From Rhodocyclaceae bacterium UBA5602 (GTDB taxonomy: Bacteria; Pseudomonadota; Gammaproteobacteria; Burkholderiales; Rhodocyclaceae), in contig DILC01000016.1 of assembly GCA_002424865.1 (NCBI GenBank), forward strand, positions 4,259 through 35,456: 31,198 bases of DNA, read 5' to 3'. The notes under the pieces are model-generated. The model saw only the letters and a list, made by a program, of their open reading frames with translations, was not told the DNA's origin and made no database searches. Shown piece after piece: positions 15,155 through 22,932 of the stretch. A program made the translations under genes and the position numbers. Numbering within the stretch: position 1 is the stretch's first letter; every line of letters starts with the position of its first letter.

Positions 15155-15943
15155 ATGGCAAATACCAACGGGAAAACCAGCACGGATGTCCCTCATCCGC
15201 GTGAATTAGCTGTGATGGTCGGCGCAACCGGCGCTTTGGGGCGCGTGGTGGCGCAGCGGCTGGTGGCTTCAGGCCTGGATTTGTTGGCCGTGGGGCGACA
15301 GGAAGAGGCGCTGAAAAAATTGACCGCGGGTTCCGCGCGCATGCGTTATTGCGTGGCGGACATCAGCGAGGATGCGGCGATTGAAACCATCGCGCGGGAG
15401 GTCGGTTCGCCTGTGCGCATCGCCATTCACGCGCCCGGCGTGCCGGTGGCGGGCGGCGTGCTGGAGGCGCCACCCGAGGTGCTGGCGCAGGCGGTGAATA
15501 TCAAGGCTGGTGGCATGTTGCGGCTGTTTCGCGCGGTGGAAAAGCATTTAGTGCCACACTCGCGGCTAGTGGCGGTCGGCGGGCATTATGGTTTTGAGCC
15601 GACGGCTTATGCTGCAACCGCAGGGGTTGCCAATGCCGCGCTGGCCAATTTGATGCGCCAGCTGAGCTGGGCGCTGGGCGAGCGCGGGGTGACGGCGCAT
15701 TTGGTTTCACCGGGGGCGGCCGACACAGAGCGCCTGCACGCCATGGCGGCGGCCAGTGCGGCAAAACGCGGCGTGAGCGTTGCGCAAGTGTTGGACGAGA
15801 TGAAGCAAGAATCGGCTATCCGCGCGTTTACCCAGCCCGAGCAAGTGGCCTGGGGCATTTGTCTGCTGCTCGCACCCGAAGCAGATGCGATGGCGGGCGC
15901 CTCTCTCATGCTCGATGCCGGGCGGCGCCATGGCTTGCCTTAA
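15155..15943 (+). CDS. SDR-family protein lacking the catalytic Ser and Lys
   Basis: Rossmann-fold short-chain dehydrogenase/reductase of 262 residues. The nucleotide-binding motif GATGALG is at 23-29, an HAPG replaces the usual NAG (92-95), and the structural Asn of the active site is present (N115). The Tyr position is present (Y152), but the Lys four residues later is Ala156, and the usual Ser about 13 residues before Tyr falls in VGGHYGF with no Ser. Normal SDR chemistry is therefore doubtful; a binding, regulatory or unusual reductase role is possible. The start at 15155 has an ideal AGGAGG 8 bases upstream. Its spacer to the CDF gene contains a copy of the interspersed repeat. Substrate unknown. 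Confidence 0.8.
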   Translation: MANTNGKTSTDVPHPRELAVMVGATGALGRVVAQRLVASGLDLLAVGRQEEALKKLTAGSARMRYCVADISEDAAIETIAREVGSPVRIAIHAPGVPVAGGVLEAPPEVLAQAVNIKAGGMLRLFRAVEKHLVPHSRLVAVGGHYGFEPTAYAATAGVANAALANLMRQLSWALGERGVTAHLVSPGAADTERLHAMAAASAAKRGVSVAQVLDEMKQESAIRAFTQPEQVAWGICLLLAPEADAMAGASLMLDAGRRHGLP

Positions 15944-15994
15944 TGCTTGGCCGGGTTGCGAAGATCGCATCGCGGCAAGATTTCGATGCCTTGG

Positions 15995-16025
15995 GTGCTT
16001 TATTGCAATCATTGCAATAAAGCAC
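15995..16025. repeat. Perfect 15-bp inverted repeat with a single central base
   Basis: Left arm GTGCTTTATTGCAAT, centre C, right arm the exact reverse complement. The inner part is also two copies of the self-complementary octamer ATTGCAAT separated by one base. An outer imperfect pair GATGC (15985-15989) / GCATC (16029-16033) extends the symmetry. No T-run follows, so it is not a typical intrinsic terminator. Confidence 0.9.
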
Positions 16026-16033
16026 GAAGCATC

Positions 16034-16047
16034 CGTCCCTAGGGACG
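16034..16047. repeat. Perfect 14-bp palindrome
   Basis: CGTCCCTAGGGACG, self-complementary over its full length, only 8 bases after the larger inverted repeat. Together they form a compact double-palindrome module. Confidence 0.9.
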
Positions 16048-16096
16048 ATGAGGGTTGCCTGTGCAGGGCATGGTCAAAAGACGCAGGCCGGACAGG

Positions 16097-16125
16097 GGCG
16101 GCTTTTCTTGCCGCCACTTCTTTTT
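16097..16125 (+). terminator. Candidate intrinsic terminator
   Basis: GGCGGC, loop TTTTCTT, GCCGCC, then AC and a T-rich run (TTCTTTTT). It would end transcripts coming from the SDR gene 150 bases upstream. The T-run is interrupted, so efficiency is uncertain. Confidence 0.5.
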
Positions 16126-16245
16126 GCCGCATATAAAACCTCACCCACGGTAGCGGCAATGTCATGCAACTGGCGTAAGATAAAACGCATGTTGCCCATG
16201 CGCGGCGGGAGTCAATGATCAAATGGTTGTCATGAGGGGACGTGG

Positions 16246-17646
16246 ATGAAGCTTTCGTTTTATGGCGCAGCGCGCGGCGTGACCGGGTCATGTTGTTTAA
16301 TCGAGCATAAGGGAACCCGCCTGCTGGTCGATTGCGGCTTGTTTCAAGGTGGCCGCGAGCTGGATGAGGACAATGCCGAGCCGTTTGGCTTTGATGCGGC
16401 GTCGATAGATATTGTGTTGCTCACCCATGCGCATCTGGACCACTGCGGCAGGTTGCCGTTGCTGGTCAAGCGGGGCTTTAGGGGAGAGATCATCACCACG
16501 GCAGCTAGCCGTGCGCTGGCGCGTGTGGTGTTGCTGGATGCCGCGCACTTGCAAGAAGAGGACGCGCGCTGGCGGGCGCGCAAATTGGCCCGGCGCAGCA
16601 AAAACAAGAATGAAATGCCCGAGCCGTTGTATACGCAGCTCGATGCGCTGGATACGCTGGATTATTTCGGGCGCGTCGTGCGCTATGACGAACCGATGGC
16701 AATAGCGCCAGGATTGGCCGCGACATTTTTTGATGCGGGCCATATCCTGGGTTCGGCCAGTATCCGCCTGTGTTGTGAAGTTGACGGCAAGCAGCGCAGC
16801 ATGGTTTTTTCAGGCGACATTGGCAATGCCAACCGCCCGATCTTGCGCGACCCGACGCCGCCGCCCGTGAGCGATGTGGTGGTGATGGAAACCACCTATG
16901 GCAATCGCTTGCATAAGCCGCTGGCGCCCTCGGTTGAAGAGCTTTATCAAGCGATTGAAGACACCTTCGGGCGGGGTGGGAATGTCATTATTCCCACGTT
17001 TGCGCTGGAGCGCGCGCAGGAGATTCTGTTTCATTTGCGCGAAGGCGTGGAGAGCGGGCGTTTATCGCGCAACCTGCCAGTGTTTCTGGATTCGCCCATG
17101 GCGATTTCCGCGACTGAAATTTTCCGCCGCCATCCTGAGTGTTTTGATACCCAAACGCTCGCCATGTTTGAGGCCGGGCGGGATCCGATGAGCTGGCGCG
17201 GGCTGCGCTTTACGGCAGATACGGCGGACTCCATGGCGATCAATAACATCACCAGTGGCGCAGTGATCCTCGCTGGCTCCGGCATGGCGACCGGCGGGCG
17301 GGTGCGGCATCACATGAAGCATCACTTGTGGCGTGAAAATTCCAGTGTGGTGTTTGTTGGCTTTGCCGCCGAGGGCACGCTGGCCCGGCGCATTATTGAT
17401 GGGGCTAAAACAGTTGCCTTGTTTGGTGAAGAGATTGCCGTGCGTGCGCATATCTACACCATCAACGGCTTTTCTGCCCATGCGGATCGCGATGAGTTGC
17501 TGGCTTGGCATAAGCACAGCCAGGCGGCGAAAACTTTCCTTGTGCATGGCGAAGAGAATGTGATGCAGGTGTTTGCGGCGCAGTTGCAAAATACACAAGT
17601 CGAAATGCCGCAATTGGGGCAATCCTTCACGGTTTTTGATTTTTAA
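16246..17646 (+). CDS. Beta-CASP metallo-beta-lactamase fold RNA exonuclease/endonuclease
   Basis: Predicted zinc-dependent nuclease of the YSH1/CPSF73-like class found in bacteria (exonuclease of the beta-lactamase fold, RNA processing). It has 466 residues. Metal-binding motifs are HAHLDH (61-66), H166 in AGHILGS and D191 in SGDIGN, and the C-terminal GFSAHADRDEL (about 406-416). The beta-CASP insert includes METTYGNRLH and the later SGMATGGRVRHH. The ATG at 16246 follows GAGGGG by 6 bases. It stands apart from its neighbours: a palindrome-rich spacer precedes it, and cbpA follows 68 bp later. Physiological RNA targets are unknown. Confidence 0.9.
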   Translation: MKLSFYGAARGVTGSCCLIEHKGTRLLVDCGLFQGGRELDEDNAEPFGFDAASIDIVLLTHAHLDHCGRLPLLVKRGFRGEIITTAASRALARVVLLDAAHLQEEDARWRARKLARRSKNKNEMPEPLYTQLDALDTLDYFGRVVRYDEPMAIAPGLAATFFDAGHILGSASIRLCCEVDGKQRSMVFSGDIGNANRPILRDPTPPPVSDVVVMETTYGNRLHKPLAPSVEELYQAIEDTFGRGGNVIIPTFALERAQEILFHLREGVESGRLSRNLPVFLDSPMAISATEIFRRHPECFDTQTLAMFEAGRDPMSWRGLRFTADTADSMAINNITSGAVILAGSGMATGGRVRHHMKHHLWRENSSVVFVGFAAEGTLARRIIDGAKTVALFGEEIAVRAHIYTINGFSAHADRDELLAWHKHSQAAKTFLVHGEENVMQVFAAQLQNTQVEMPQLGQSFTVFDF

Positions 17647-17714
17647 CGTGAAACAACAGAAACGGAGCCCCGTGAGATATCGAGCGCAAGGCCGTTTTTA
17701 AGTGAGGAATCATT

Positions 17715-18803
17715 ATGGAGTTTAAGGATTACTACAAAATCATGGGCGTTGGGCGCAATGCCACGCAGGACGAGATCAAGCGCGCTTATCGGCAGTTGGC
17801 ACGCAAATACCATCCGGATGTGAGCAAGGAGCGTGACGCCGAGGTGCGGTTTAAGGAAGTCGGCGAAGCCTATGAGGCATTAAAAGACCCGGAAAAACGT
17901 GCCGCGTATGACCGCTTGGGCGCGCAGTGGAAAAACGGCCAGGAGTTCCAGCCGCCACCGGATTGGAATGAAGGATTCGAGTTTTCTGGCGGCGGTTTTA
18001 CGGGGCAAGGCCAGGGGCATGGCGGTGCGGAGTTCAGCGAATTTTTTGAGCAGCTGTTTGGCCGCGCGGCTGCCGGGGGCGCGGGGTTCACGGGCAGGCA
18101 TCATGGCCGTGCCAGTGGTGCGGGTTTCCATGCGCAGGGCGCGGATAGGCATGCCAGAGTGCTGATTGATCTGGAAGATGCGTATCACGGCACGACCCGG
18201 ACCATTGTCTTGCATGTGCCAGAAATGGATGCAGGGGGGCAGGTGACCGTGCGCGAACAAAAGCTCAATGTGAACATTCCGCAGGGGGTGCGCGCGGGGC
18301 AGCAGATTCGCTTGAGTGGACAGGGTTCGCCGGGCATAGGCCAGGGCCGGGCAGGGGATCTCTATCTTGAAATCGAGTTTCGGCCGCATGCGATTTACCG
18401 GGTGGAGCAGCGCGATGTGCTGCTGGATTTACCCTTGGCGCCATGGGAAGCGGCGCTTGGCGCTACGGTAGCCGTGCCGACGCCGGGAGGGGGAGTCGAA
18501 CTCAAAATTCCACCAGGATCCGCCACTGGCGCTAAATTACGCCTGAAGGGGCGAGGTATTCCCGGGGCAAAAACGACGGCTGTTGCCGGTGATTTTTACG
18601 TGGTGCTGCAGATTGTCTTGCCACCGGCAACGGACGAGGCCGGCAAAGCGGTTTATCTTGCGCTGGCAAAGCAGTTTGGCGGGTTTAATCCGCGCGCAAA
18701 ATTGGATGCGGTGCCCAATGAAAAGCCTGCCGCGGAAATGGGGACAAGGCAACGTGCCACGGAAAACAAGGCAGCCAGCGCAGAACACAGACCAGGGGCG
18801 TGA
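17715..18803 (+). CDS. cbpA: DnaJ-like co-chaperone CbpA
   Basis: Class II J-domain co-chaperone of Hsp70 (DnaK), also known in E. coli as a curved-DNA-binding protein. It has 362 residues. J-domain at 1-70 with HPD at 33-35, then a Gly/Phe-rich linker (about 85-135), and two C-terminal substrate-binding beta domains; the Cys-rich zinc domain of DnaJ is absent. It is longer than E. coli CbpA (306) because of the linker and a charged tail after about residue 325. GAGGA lies 6 bases before the ATG. The stop overlaps the cbpM start (TGATG), the standard partnership. Confidence 0.93.
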   Translation: MEFKDYYKIMGVGRNATQDEIKRAYRQLARKYHPDVSKERDAEVRFKEVGEAYEALKDPEKRAAYDRLGAQWKNGQEFQPPPDWNEGFEFSGGGFTGQGQGHGGAEFSEFFEQLFGRAAAGGAGFTGRHHGRASGAGFHAQGADRHARVLIDLEDAYHGTTRTIVLHVPEMDAGGQVTVREQKLNVNIPQGVRAGQQIRLSGQGSPGIGQGRAGDLYLEIEFRPHAIYRVEQRDVLLDLPLAPWEAALGATVAVPTPGGGVELKIPPGSATGAKLRLKGRGIPGAKTTAVAGDFYVVLQIVLPPATDEAGKAVYLALAKQFGGFNPRAKLDAVPNEKPAAEMGTRQRATENKAASAEHRPGA

Positions 18804-19183
18804 TGATGAATACAGAAAATCATTCAAGGAACAACACAGGGCAAGCCATGCGCTTGGATGGCGTGATTCTTGATGAGCTCACGCACTTGAGCTTGGCCGA
18901 CCTTTGCCGGGCTTGCGCAACGCATGCGGAGCGTATTCTTGCGTTAGTCGATGAAGGCATTCTGACACCCGAGGAGGTGCCGCCCCATGGGTGGCGCTTT
19001 ACCGGCCAGCAATTGCGCCGGGCGCAGATGGCGTTGCGCCTGCAAAATGACTTGGGCGTTAATCTCGCCGGTGCGGCTTTGGCGGTGCAATTGATCGAAG
19101 AGCGCAATGCCTTGCGTGAGCAGTTGCAGCGGCTTGATGTTGAAAAGCGGCGCATTGAAATTGAAATCCACGACTTTTTGTAA
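18803..19183 (+). CDS. cbpM: CbpA modulator CbpM (MerR-like)
   Basis: Small protein that in E. coli binds the CbpA J-domain and blocks both its co-chaperone and DNA-binding activity. It has 126 residues from the ATG at 18803; ATGs at 18806 and 18848 are also possible, the last being nearer the usual family length of about 100. A MerR-type winged helix (LADLCRACATHAERILALVDEGILTP) is followed by a helical region and a C-terminal coiled coil (LIEERNALREQLQRLDVEKRR). Identification rests on that pattern plus direct overlap with cbpA. Confidence 0.85.
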   Translation: MMNTENHSRNNTGQAMRLDGVILDELTHLSLADLCRACATHAERILALVDEGILTPEEVPPHGWRFTGQQLRRAQMALRLQNDLGVNLAGAALAVQLIEERNALREQLQRLDVEKRRIEIEIHDFL

Positions 19184-19213
19184 AGCGGTATCCCATGTTG
19201 CACTGTAATGCCC

Positions 19214-19238
19214 AAGGCGATTTTGCCTTATGTTTTTT
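19214..19238 (+). terminator. Candidate intrinsic terminator after cbpM
   Basis: AAGGC, loop GATTTT, GCCTT, then ATG and six T's. The stem is only five pairs, so it may be a weak terminator or an attenuator between cbpAM and the next gene. Confidence 0.4.
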
Positions 19239-19274
19239 CCACCTACCATCAACCCAGTGAAGGAGTGAATGATT

Positions 19275-19976
19275 ATGGCAACGAAAAGCAAAACTGCATC
19301 CCAAACAGCTGAAACCAAGGCCACCGATGATGCGCTCGCCAGCCGTGTGCAGCAAGCCGTGGCGCAAGGCGTTGATGTGCAGGCTGCCGTGCGGCAAATG
19401 ACGCTGGACGCCATGAGCCATCATGCCATGAGTCTTGAGGCCATCCATCGCATCATGCATGCGGTGCTCAAGGGCACGCGAGAGGGTGTGCAGGAAGAAT
19501 TGGATAGAACCCAAAGCCAGGCCCAGGTGGCGCAAGCCCGCATGAAGGACGCGGTGGCTGGCTTGGATGGGGCGCTCGCGCAGTTTGCGGCGGCAACCCA
19601 ATTGGCGGTGGAAGAGGCGGCAGGCAGGGCGCAAAAATTTTCCACCCAGGATATGGCCAGCACGCGCGCTGATCTGGAAAGCCTGGAAGCCTTGTTTTTG
19701 GAAACCATCAAGACCTCGGCTGAGGCAACACGCGGCATGGCAGCGGATATGTGGGCGGATATGCTGACCCACACCCAGCGTTCGGGCACCTTGATGGGTG
19801 AGCAGATCAAGGCGACGCTGGAAACCTTGACGCAGCAAATGACGGCGATGGGTAAAACGCAGATTGAAGCCAGCATGCACCTGGCGCAAACCACGGCGGA
19901 CGTGATGCGCAAGGTGACTGCGGGGGTGATTACGGGCCTGGCCGACCGCATGAAGTCAGCTCTGCATGCAAAATAA
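19275..19976 (+). CDS. Helical, coiled-coil protein of unknown function (phasin-like / DUF6781-like)
   Basis: A 233-residue, almost wholly alpha-helical, Ala/Gln/Met-rich soluble protein without signal peptide, transmembrane segment or cysteine. Heptad-like stretches occur around residues 60-110 and 170-215. The composition recalls phasins, and the sequence resembles a proteobacterial family I remember as DUF6781; both are impressions needing a profile search. AAGGAG lies 9 bases before the ATG at 19275; the ATG at 19269 is only 3 bases from it. ubiB follows 13 bp later, so the two are probably cotranscribed. Function is not assigned. Confidence 0.7.
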   Translation: MATKSKTASQTAETKATDDALASRVQQAVAQGVDVQAAVRQMTLDAMSHHAMSLEAIHRIMHAVLKGTREGVQEELDRTQSQAQVAQARMKDAVAGLDGALAQFAAATQLAVEEAAGRAQKFSTQDMASTRADLESLEALFLETIKTSAEATRGMAADMWADMLTHTQRSGTLMGEQIKATLETLTQQMTAMGKTQIEASMHLAQTTADVMRKVTAGVITGLADRMKSALHAK

Positions 19977-19989
19977 ATAAAGGTAATTC

Positions 19990-21783
19990 ATGTTGTTAAG
20001 CACCTTGGTTGCGGCGCGCGACCTGGGCCGGTTGCGGCATATCGCGGCGGTTTTGATCCGTTATGGATTTGGCGATATGGTGCAGCGGCTGGGGATGGCC
20101 GATGCGCTGGAAAAAGCAGGCCATGTTCTGCATTGGCAGTCGGCAGGCGGGCTTGCTCGCCTGGAGGCGCCCGTGCGGATGCGCCGCGCGCTGGAGGATC
20201 TGGGCCCTGCGTTTATCAAGCTAGGCCAGATGCTGGCCACGCGGGTGGATTTGTTTGAGCCTGAGTGGATTGCGGAATTCAGCCAGTTGCAGGATAGCGC
20301 GCCGACGGTTGCTTGGGATGCGGTTCATGCGCAACTGGGTGCGGATTTTGGCATGCCGCCAGAAGAAGCCTTTGCCGAGATTAACCCGCAACCGCTGGCC
20401 GCCGCATCCATCGCGCAAGTGCACCGCGCGCGTTTGAAAGAAGGTGGCGAGGTCATTGTCAAGATTCGTCGGCCGGAGATACGGCCGATGATAGAAGCGG
20501 ATTTGCGCTGGCTCATGCGCATGGCCGAGTTGGCGGAAAACGAAGTGCCTGAGTTGCGCGCGTTTCATCCTCAAGATGTCGTGCGGGAGTTTGCCCAGTC
20601 GTTGCGCCGTGAGCTGGATTTTGCCAGTGAGTGCCGTAGCGCCGAGCGCATCGCGCAGAATTTCTCCGCTTACGATGATGCGGCGGACATGGCGTCATTG
20701 CAAGCCCCAGGCAGGGAGGATGAAAAAGTCGGCTGTGGCGATACGGCGGTAGATGATGCTGGCGCAGTGGAAAAACTTCAACCCATTGTCATTCCGGCGG
20801 TGTATTGGCAATGGACCGGCGAGCGGGTGTGCGTGCAAGCGTTTATTGAGGGCATTTCCGGGCGCAATCTGGTTGCGGTGGATCAAGCCGGATTGGACCG
20901 CAAAGTGCTGGCCCGGCGCGGTGCGCGTGCGGTGTTGAAGATGATCGTCGAGGACGGGTTTTTCCATGCCGACCCGCACCCGGGCAATGTTTTTTATCTG
21001 CCCGGCAACCGCATTGCCTTCATTGATTTTGGCATGGTCGGCCGCTTGACGGCTGACCGGCGTGATCAACTGATCCGCTTGCTGCTCGGGCTCGTCAAGC
21101 ATGATGCGCATCGGGTGGCGGATGTGCTCCTGGAGTGGACCGGACATGTGGCGGTGGATGAAGAGGCGCTCGGCCGGGAGATCGAGGTCTTCATGGACCA
21201 GTATCACAGCGTGCCATTAAAACAATTGCGCCTGGGTGGCATGCTGGCTGACCTGGTGGCTATTTTGCGTCAACATCGGCTGGCCTTGCCTGCGGATCTG
21301 GCCTTGCTGATCAAGGCTTTTATTTCGCTCGAAGGCATGGGGCGGGAACTCGATCCGGATTTCGATATGGCCGGTGAAGCCATGCCGATGCTGGAAAAAG
21401 CCATGCGTGCCCGCTATTCGCCAAGGGCTGTCGTCAAGCGCGGCTGGCAGGCGGTGAGCGAGGCACTGGCGTTGATGGTTGATTTGCCACAAGACCTCTC
21501 ACGCCTGTTGCGCGCGGCGCGACGTGGCCGGCTGGAAGTGCATATCAATGTCACGCACCTGAAGCATGTCGGCAACCAACTGGACAAGGCCATCAGCCGG
21601 CTGGTTGTCGGCCTTGTGGTGGCGGCGTTGATTGTGGGCTCATCCATTGTCATGACCGTGCCGGGCGGCCCGAGTTTGCTGGGCTTGCCGTTTTTTGGCC
21701 TGCTGGGTTTTGTGGGGGCGGTGATCGGCGGCTTATGGCTGTTGTTGTCGATCCGGAGCAGTACCCGCGGCGGCATGGATTGA
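19990..21783 (+). CDS. UbiB-family atypical kinase/ATPase (ABC1/ADCK)
   Basis: Membrane-anchored protein-kinase-like ATPase needed for ubiquinone synthesis in characterised members, probably by helping lipid intermediates leave the membrane. It has 597 residues. Family motifs are KLGQ (77-80), the Ala-rich loop AAAS (137-140), the invariant Lys K158 (VIVKIRRP), HADPHPGN (326-333) and DFG (346-348). Two hydrophobic helices lie near the C-terminus (about 543-590). Between about 226 and 265 there is an insertion relative to the family, holding a copy of the interspersed repeat read as KVGCGDTA from K246. A second ubiquinone-linked gene, ubiH, is 17 kb away. It could be UbiB itself or a paralogue. 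Confidence 0.88.
   Translation: MLLSTLVAARDLGRLRHIAAVLIRYGFGDMVQRLGMADALEKAGHVLHWQSAGGLARLEAPVRMRRALEDLGPAFIKLGQMLATRVDLFEPEWIAEFSQLQDSAPTVAWDAVHAQLGADFGMPPEEAFAEINPQPLAAASIAQVHRARLKEGGEVIVKIRRPEIRPMIEADLRWLMRMAELAENEVPELRAFHPQDVVREFAQSLRRELDFASECRSAERIAQNFSAYDDAADMASLQAPGREDEKVGCGDTAVDDAGAVEKLQPIVIPAVYWQWTGERVCVQAFIEGISGRNLVAVDQAGLDRKVLARRGARAVLKMIVEDGFFHADPHPGNVFYLPGNRIAFIDFGMVGRLTADRRDQLIRLLLGLVKHDAHRVADVLLEWTGHVAVDEEALGREIEVFMDQYHSVPLKQLRLGGMLADLVAILRQHRLALPADLALLIKAFISLEGMGRELDPDFDMAGEAMPMLEKAMRARYSPRAVVKRGWQAVSEALALMVDLPQDLSRLLRAARRGRLEVHINVTHLKHVGNQLDKAISRLVVGLVVAALIVGSSIVMTVPGGPSLLGLPFFGLLGFVGAVIGGLWLLLSIRSSTRGGMD
20723..20748 (+). repeat. Interspersed 26-bp repeat, copy in the UbiB-family gene
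   Basis: Five A's, GTCGGCTGTGGC (two mismatches), GAT, ACGGCG. It is in sense orientation and in the same reading frame as the rsmA copy, encoding K-V-G-C-G-D-T-A within an inserted segment. Confidence 0.72.
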
Positions 21784-21814
21784 GCTTGCCAATCCAAGTT
21801 GAACAAACTTCATC

Positions 21815-22855
21815 ATGCGCCACGCAGACTCCCCGCTAGCACATTCAACCGTTCGGCCGCGCATTGGCCTGGCATTGGGCAGTGGTTCAGCCAGGGGCCT
21901 GGCGCATGTCGGGGTGATCCGCGCGATAAAAGACGCCGGAATCCATGTTGATTACATAGCCGGAACGAGCATGGGCGCCTTGATCGGCGCTGTGCATGCC
22001 GGTGGCAAGCTGGATGACCTGGAGGCCGTGTTTCTCAGTTTCGATTGGAAAAAGACGGTTTCTTTTTTTGATGTCGTGCTGCCCAAGTCAGGCCTGCTCG
22101 ATGGCATGAAAGTCAGCGAGCTGGTGCGCGATCATATTCATGTCGATGGCATTGAAACGCTGCCTATTCCGTTCGCTGCCGTGGCGACACATCTGGTCAG
22201 CGGCGAAGAAGTGATCATCCGCACGGGCGACATCATCGACGCGGTGCGCGCGAGCATTTCCGTGCCCGGCATTTTTACGCCCGTGCGGCGTGATGGTGAC
22301 ATCCTGGTCGACGGGGGGCTGACCAATCCTGTACCGGCCAGCGTGGTTCGCGCCATGGGTGCCGATCTGGTGATTGCGGTCGACCTGAACCATCAAATTG
22401 TGAATGGCAAAAACCTCAAGCCGCTACTGGCAACGCCTGCGGATGCCGCGCTTGATCCAAGCCTGCAGCCTGCCGGTTCGGGCCCGCGTTCAGGCTGGAT
22501 GGCGCTTTATTACCAGACCATGCAGGGCTTGAAGCAAAAGATCACTGCAAAGGGGGCGCCCGCGCATGCCCAGTTCATGCAGTGGCTGGCCCGTGAGGAG
22601 CCGCTGCCCAGCATCTTTGAAGTGCTGCTGGCCTCGATCAATATCATGGAAACCAGCATCACCCAAACCCGCCTGCAAATTGACCGGCCAGACATCCTCA
22701 TCCAGCCGCCGCTCGGCCACATTCGCTTTCTCGAATTTGGCCGCGCTGAAGAAATTATCGCGATTGGTTATGAGCACACGCAGCGGCAACTGGCAGCGCT
22801 TGATCTTGGCGCGTTGGTGTATAACACGGCAGCTGAAAATTCCCTGGGCACTTGA
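21815..22855 (+). CDS. Patatin-like phospholipase (RssA/NTE type)
   Basis: Serine acyl hydrolase with a Ser-Asp dyad, predicted to act on phospholipids or lysophospholipids. It has 346 residues. Oxyanion loop GSGSARG at 22-28, nucleophile motif GTSMG at 50-54 (Ser52), and the Asp motif DGG at 166-168. No signal peptide is seen, so it is probably cytoplasmic or membrane-peripheral. It follows ubiB by 31 bp and precedes the FadL-type gene by 77 bp, giving a lipid-themed neighbourhood. The residues after about 300 are not recognised. Confidence 0.88.
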   Translation: MRHADSPLAHSTVRPRIGLALGSGSARGLAHVGVIRAIKDAGIHVDYIAGTSMGALIGAVHAGGKLDDLEAVFLSFDWKKTVSFFDVVLPKSGLLDGMKVSELVRDHIHVDGIETLPIPFAAVATHLVSGEEVIIRTGDIIDAVRASISVPGIFTPVRRDGDILVDGGLTNPVPASVVRAMGADLVIAVDLNHQIVNGKNLKPLLATPADAALDPSLQPAGSGPRSGWMALYYQTMQGLKQKITAKGAPAHAQFMQWLAREEPLPSIFEVLLASINIMETSITQTRLQIDRPDILIQPPLGHIRFLEFGRAEEIIAIGYEHTQRQLAALDLGALVYNTAAENSLGT

Positions 22856-22932
22856 TGATTGGCAAAGCACGGTAATCACCGCTGCGGTAACAGGAGTGCC
22901 CGGTCCTGAAATACGATGTCATCGAAAAGATC

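Larger units (their letters stand above)
15944..16245. other. 302-bp gene-free spacer with palindromes
   Basis: No convincing gene is present. The spacer contains a perfect 15-bp inverted repeat with one central base (15995-16025), a perfect 14-bp palindrome (16034-16047) and a terminator-like hairpin (16097-16125). The rest up to the next start at 16246 shows nothing I recognise. Confidence 0.7.

Noticed and set aside
15216..15240. GTCGGCGCAACCGGCGC at the SDR start
   Set aside because: Explained by the conserved Rossmann motif VGATGA; only GTCGGCGC is shared with the repeat.
15885..16136. Open frame through the palindrome-rich spacer
   Set aside because: Starts within the SDR gene in another frame, has no ribosome binding site, and its composition reflects the palindromes.
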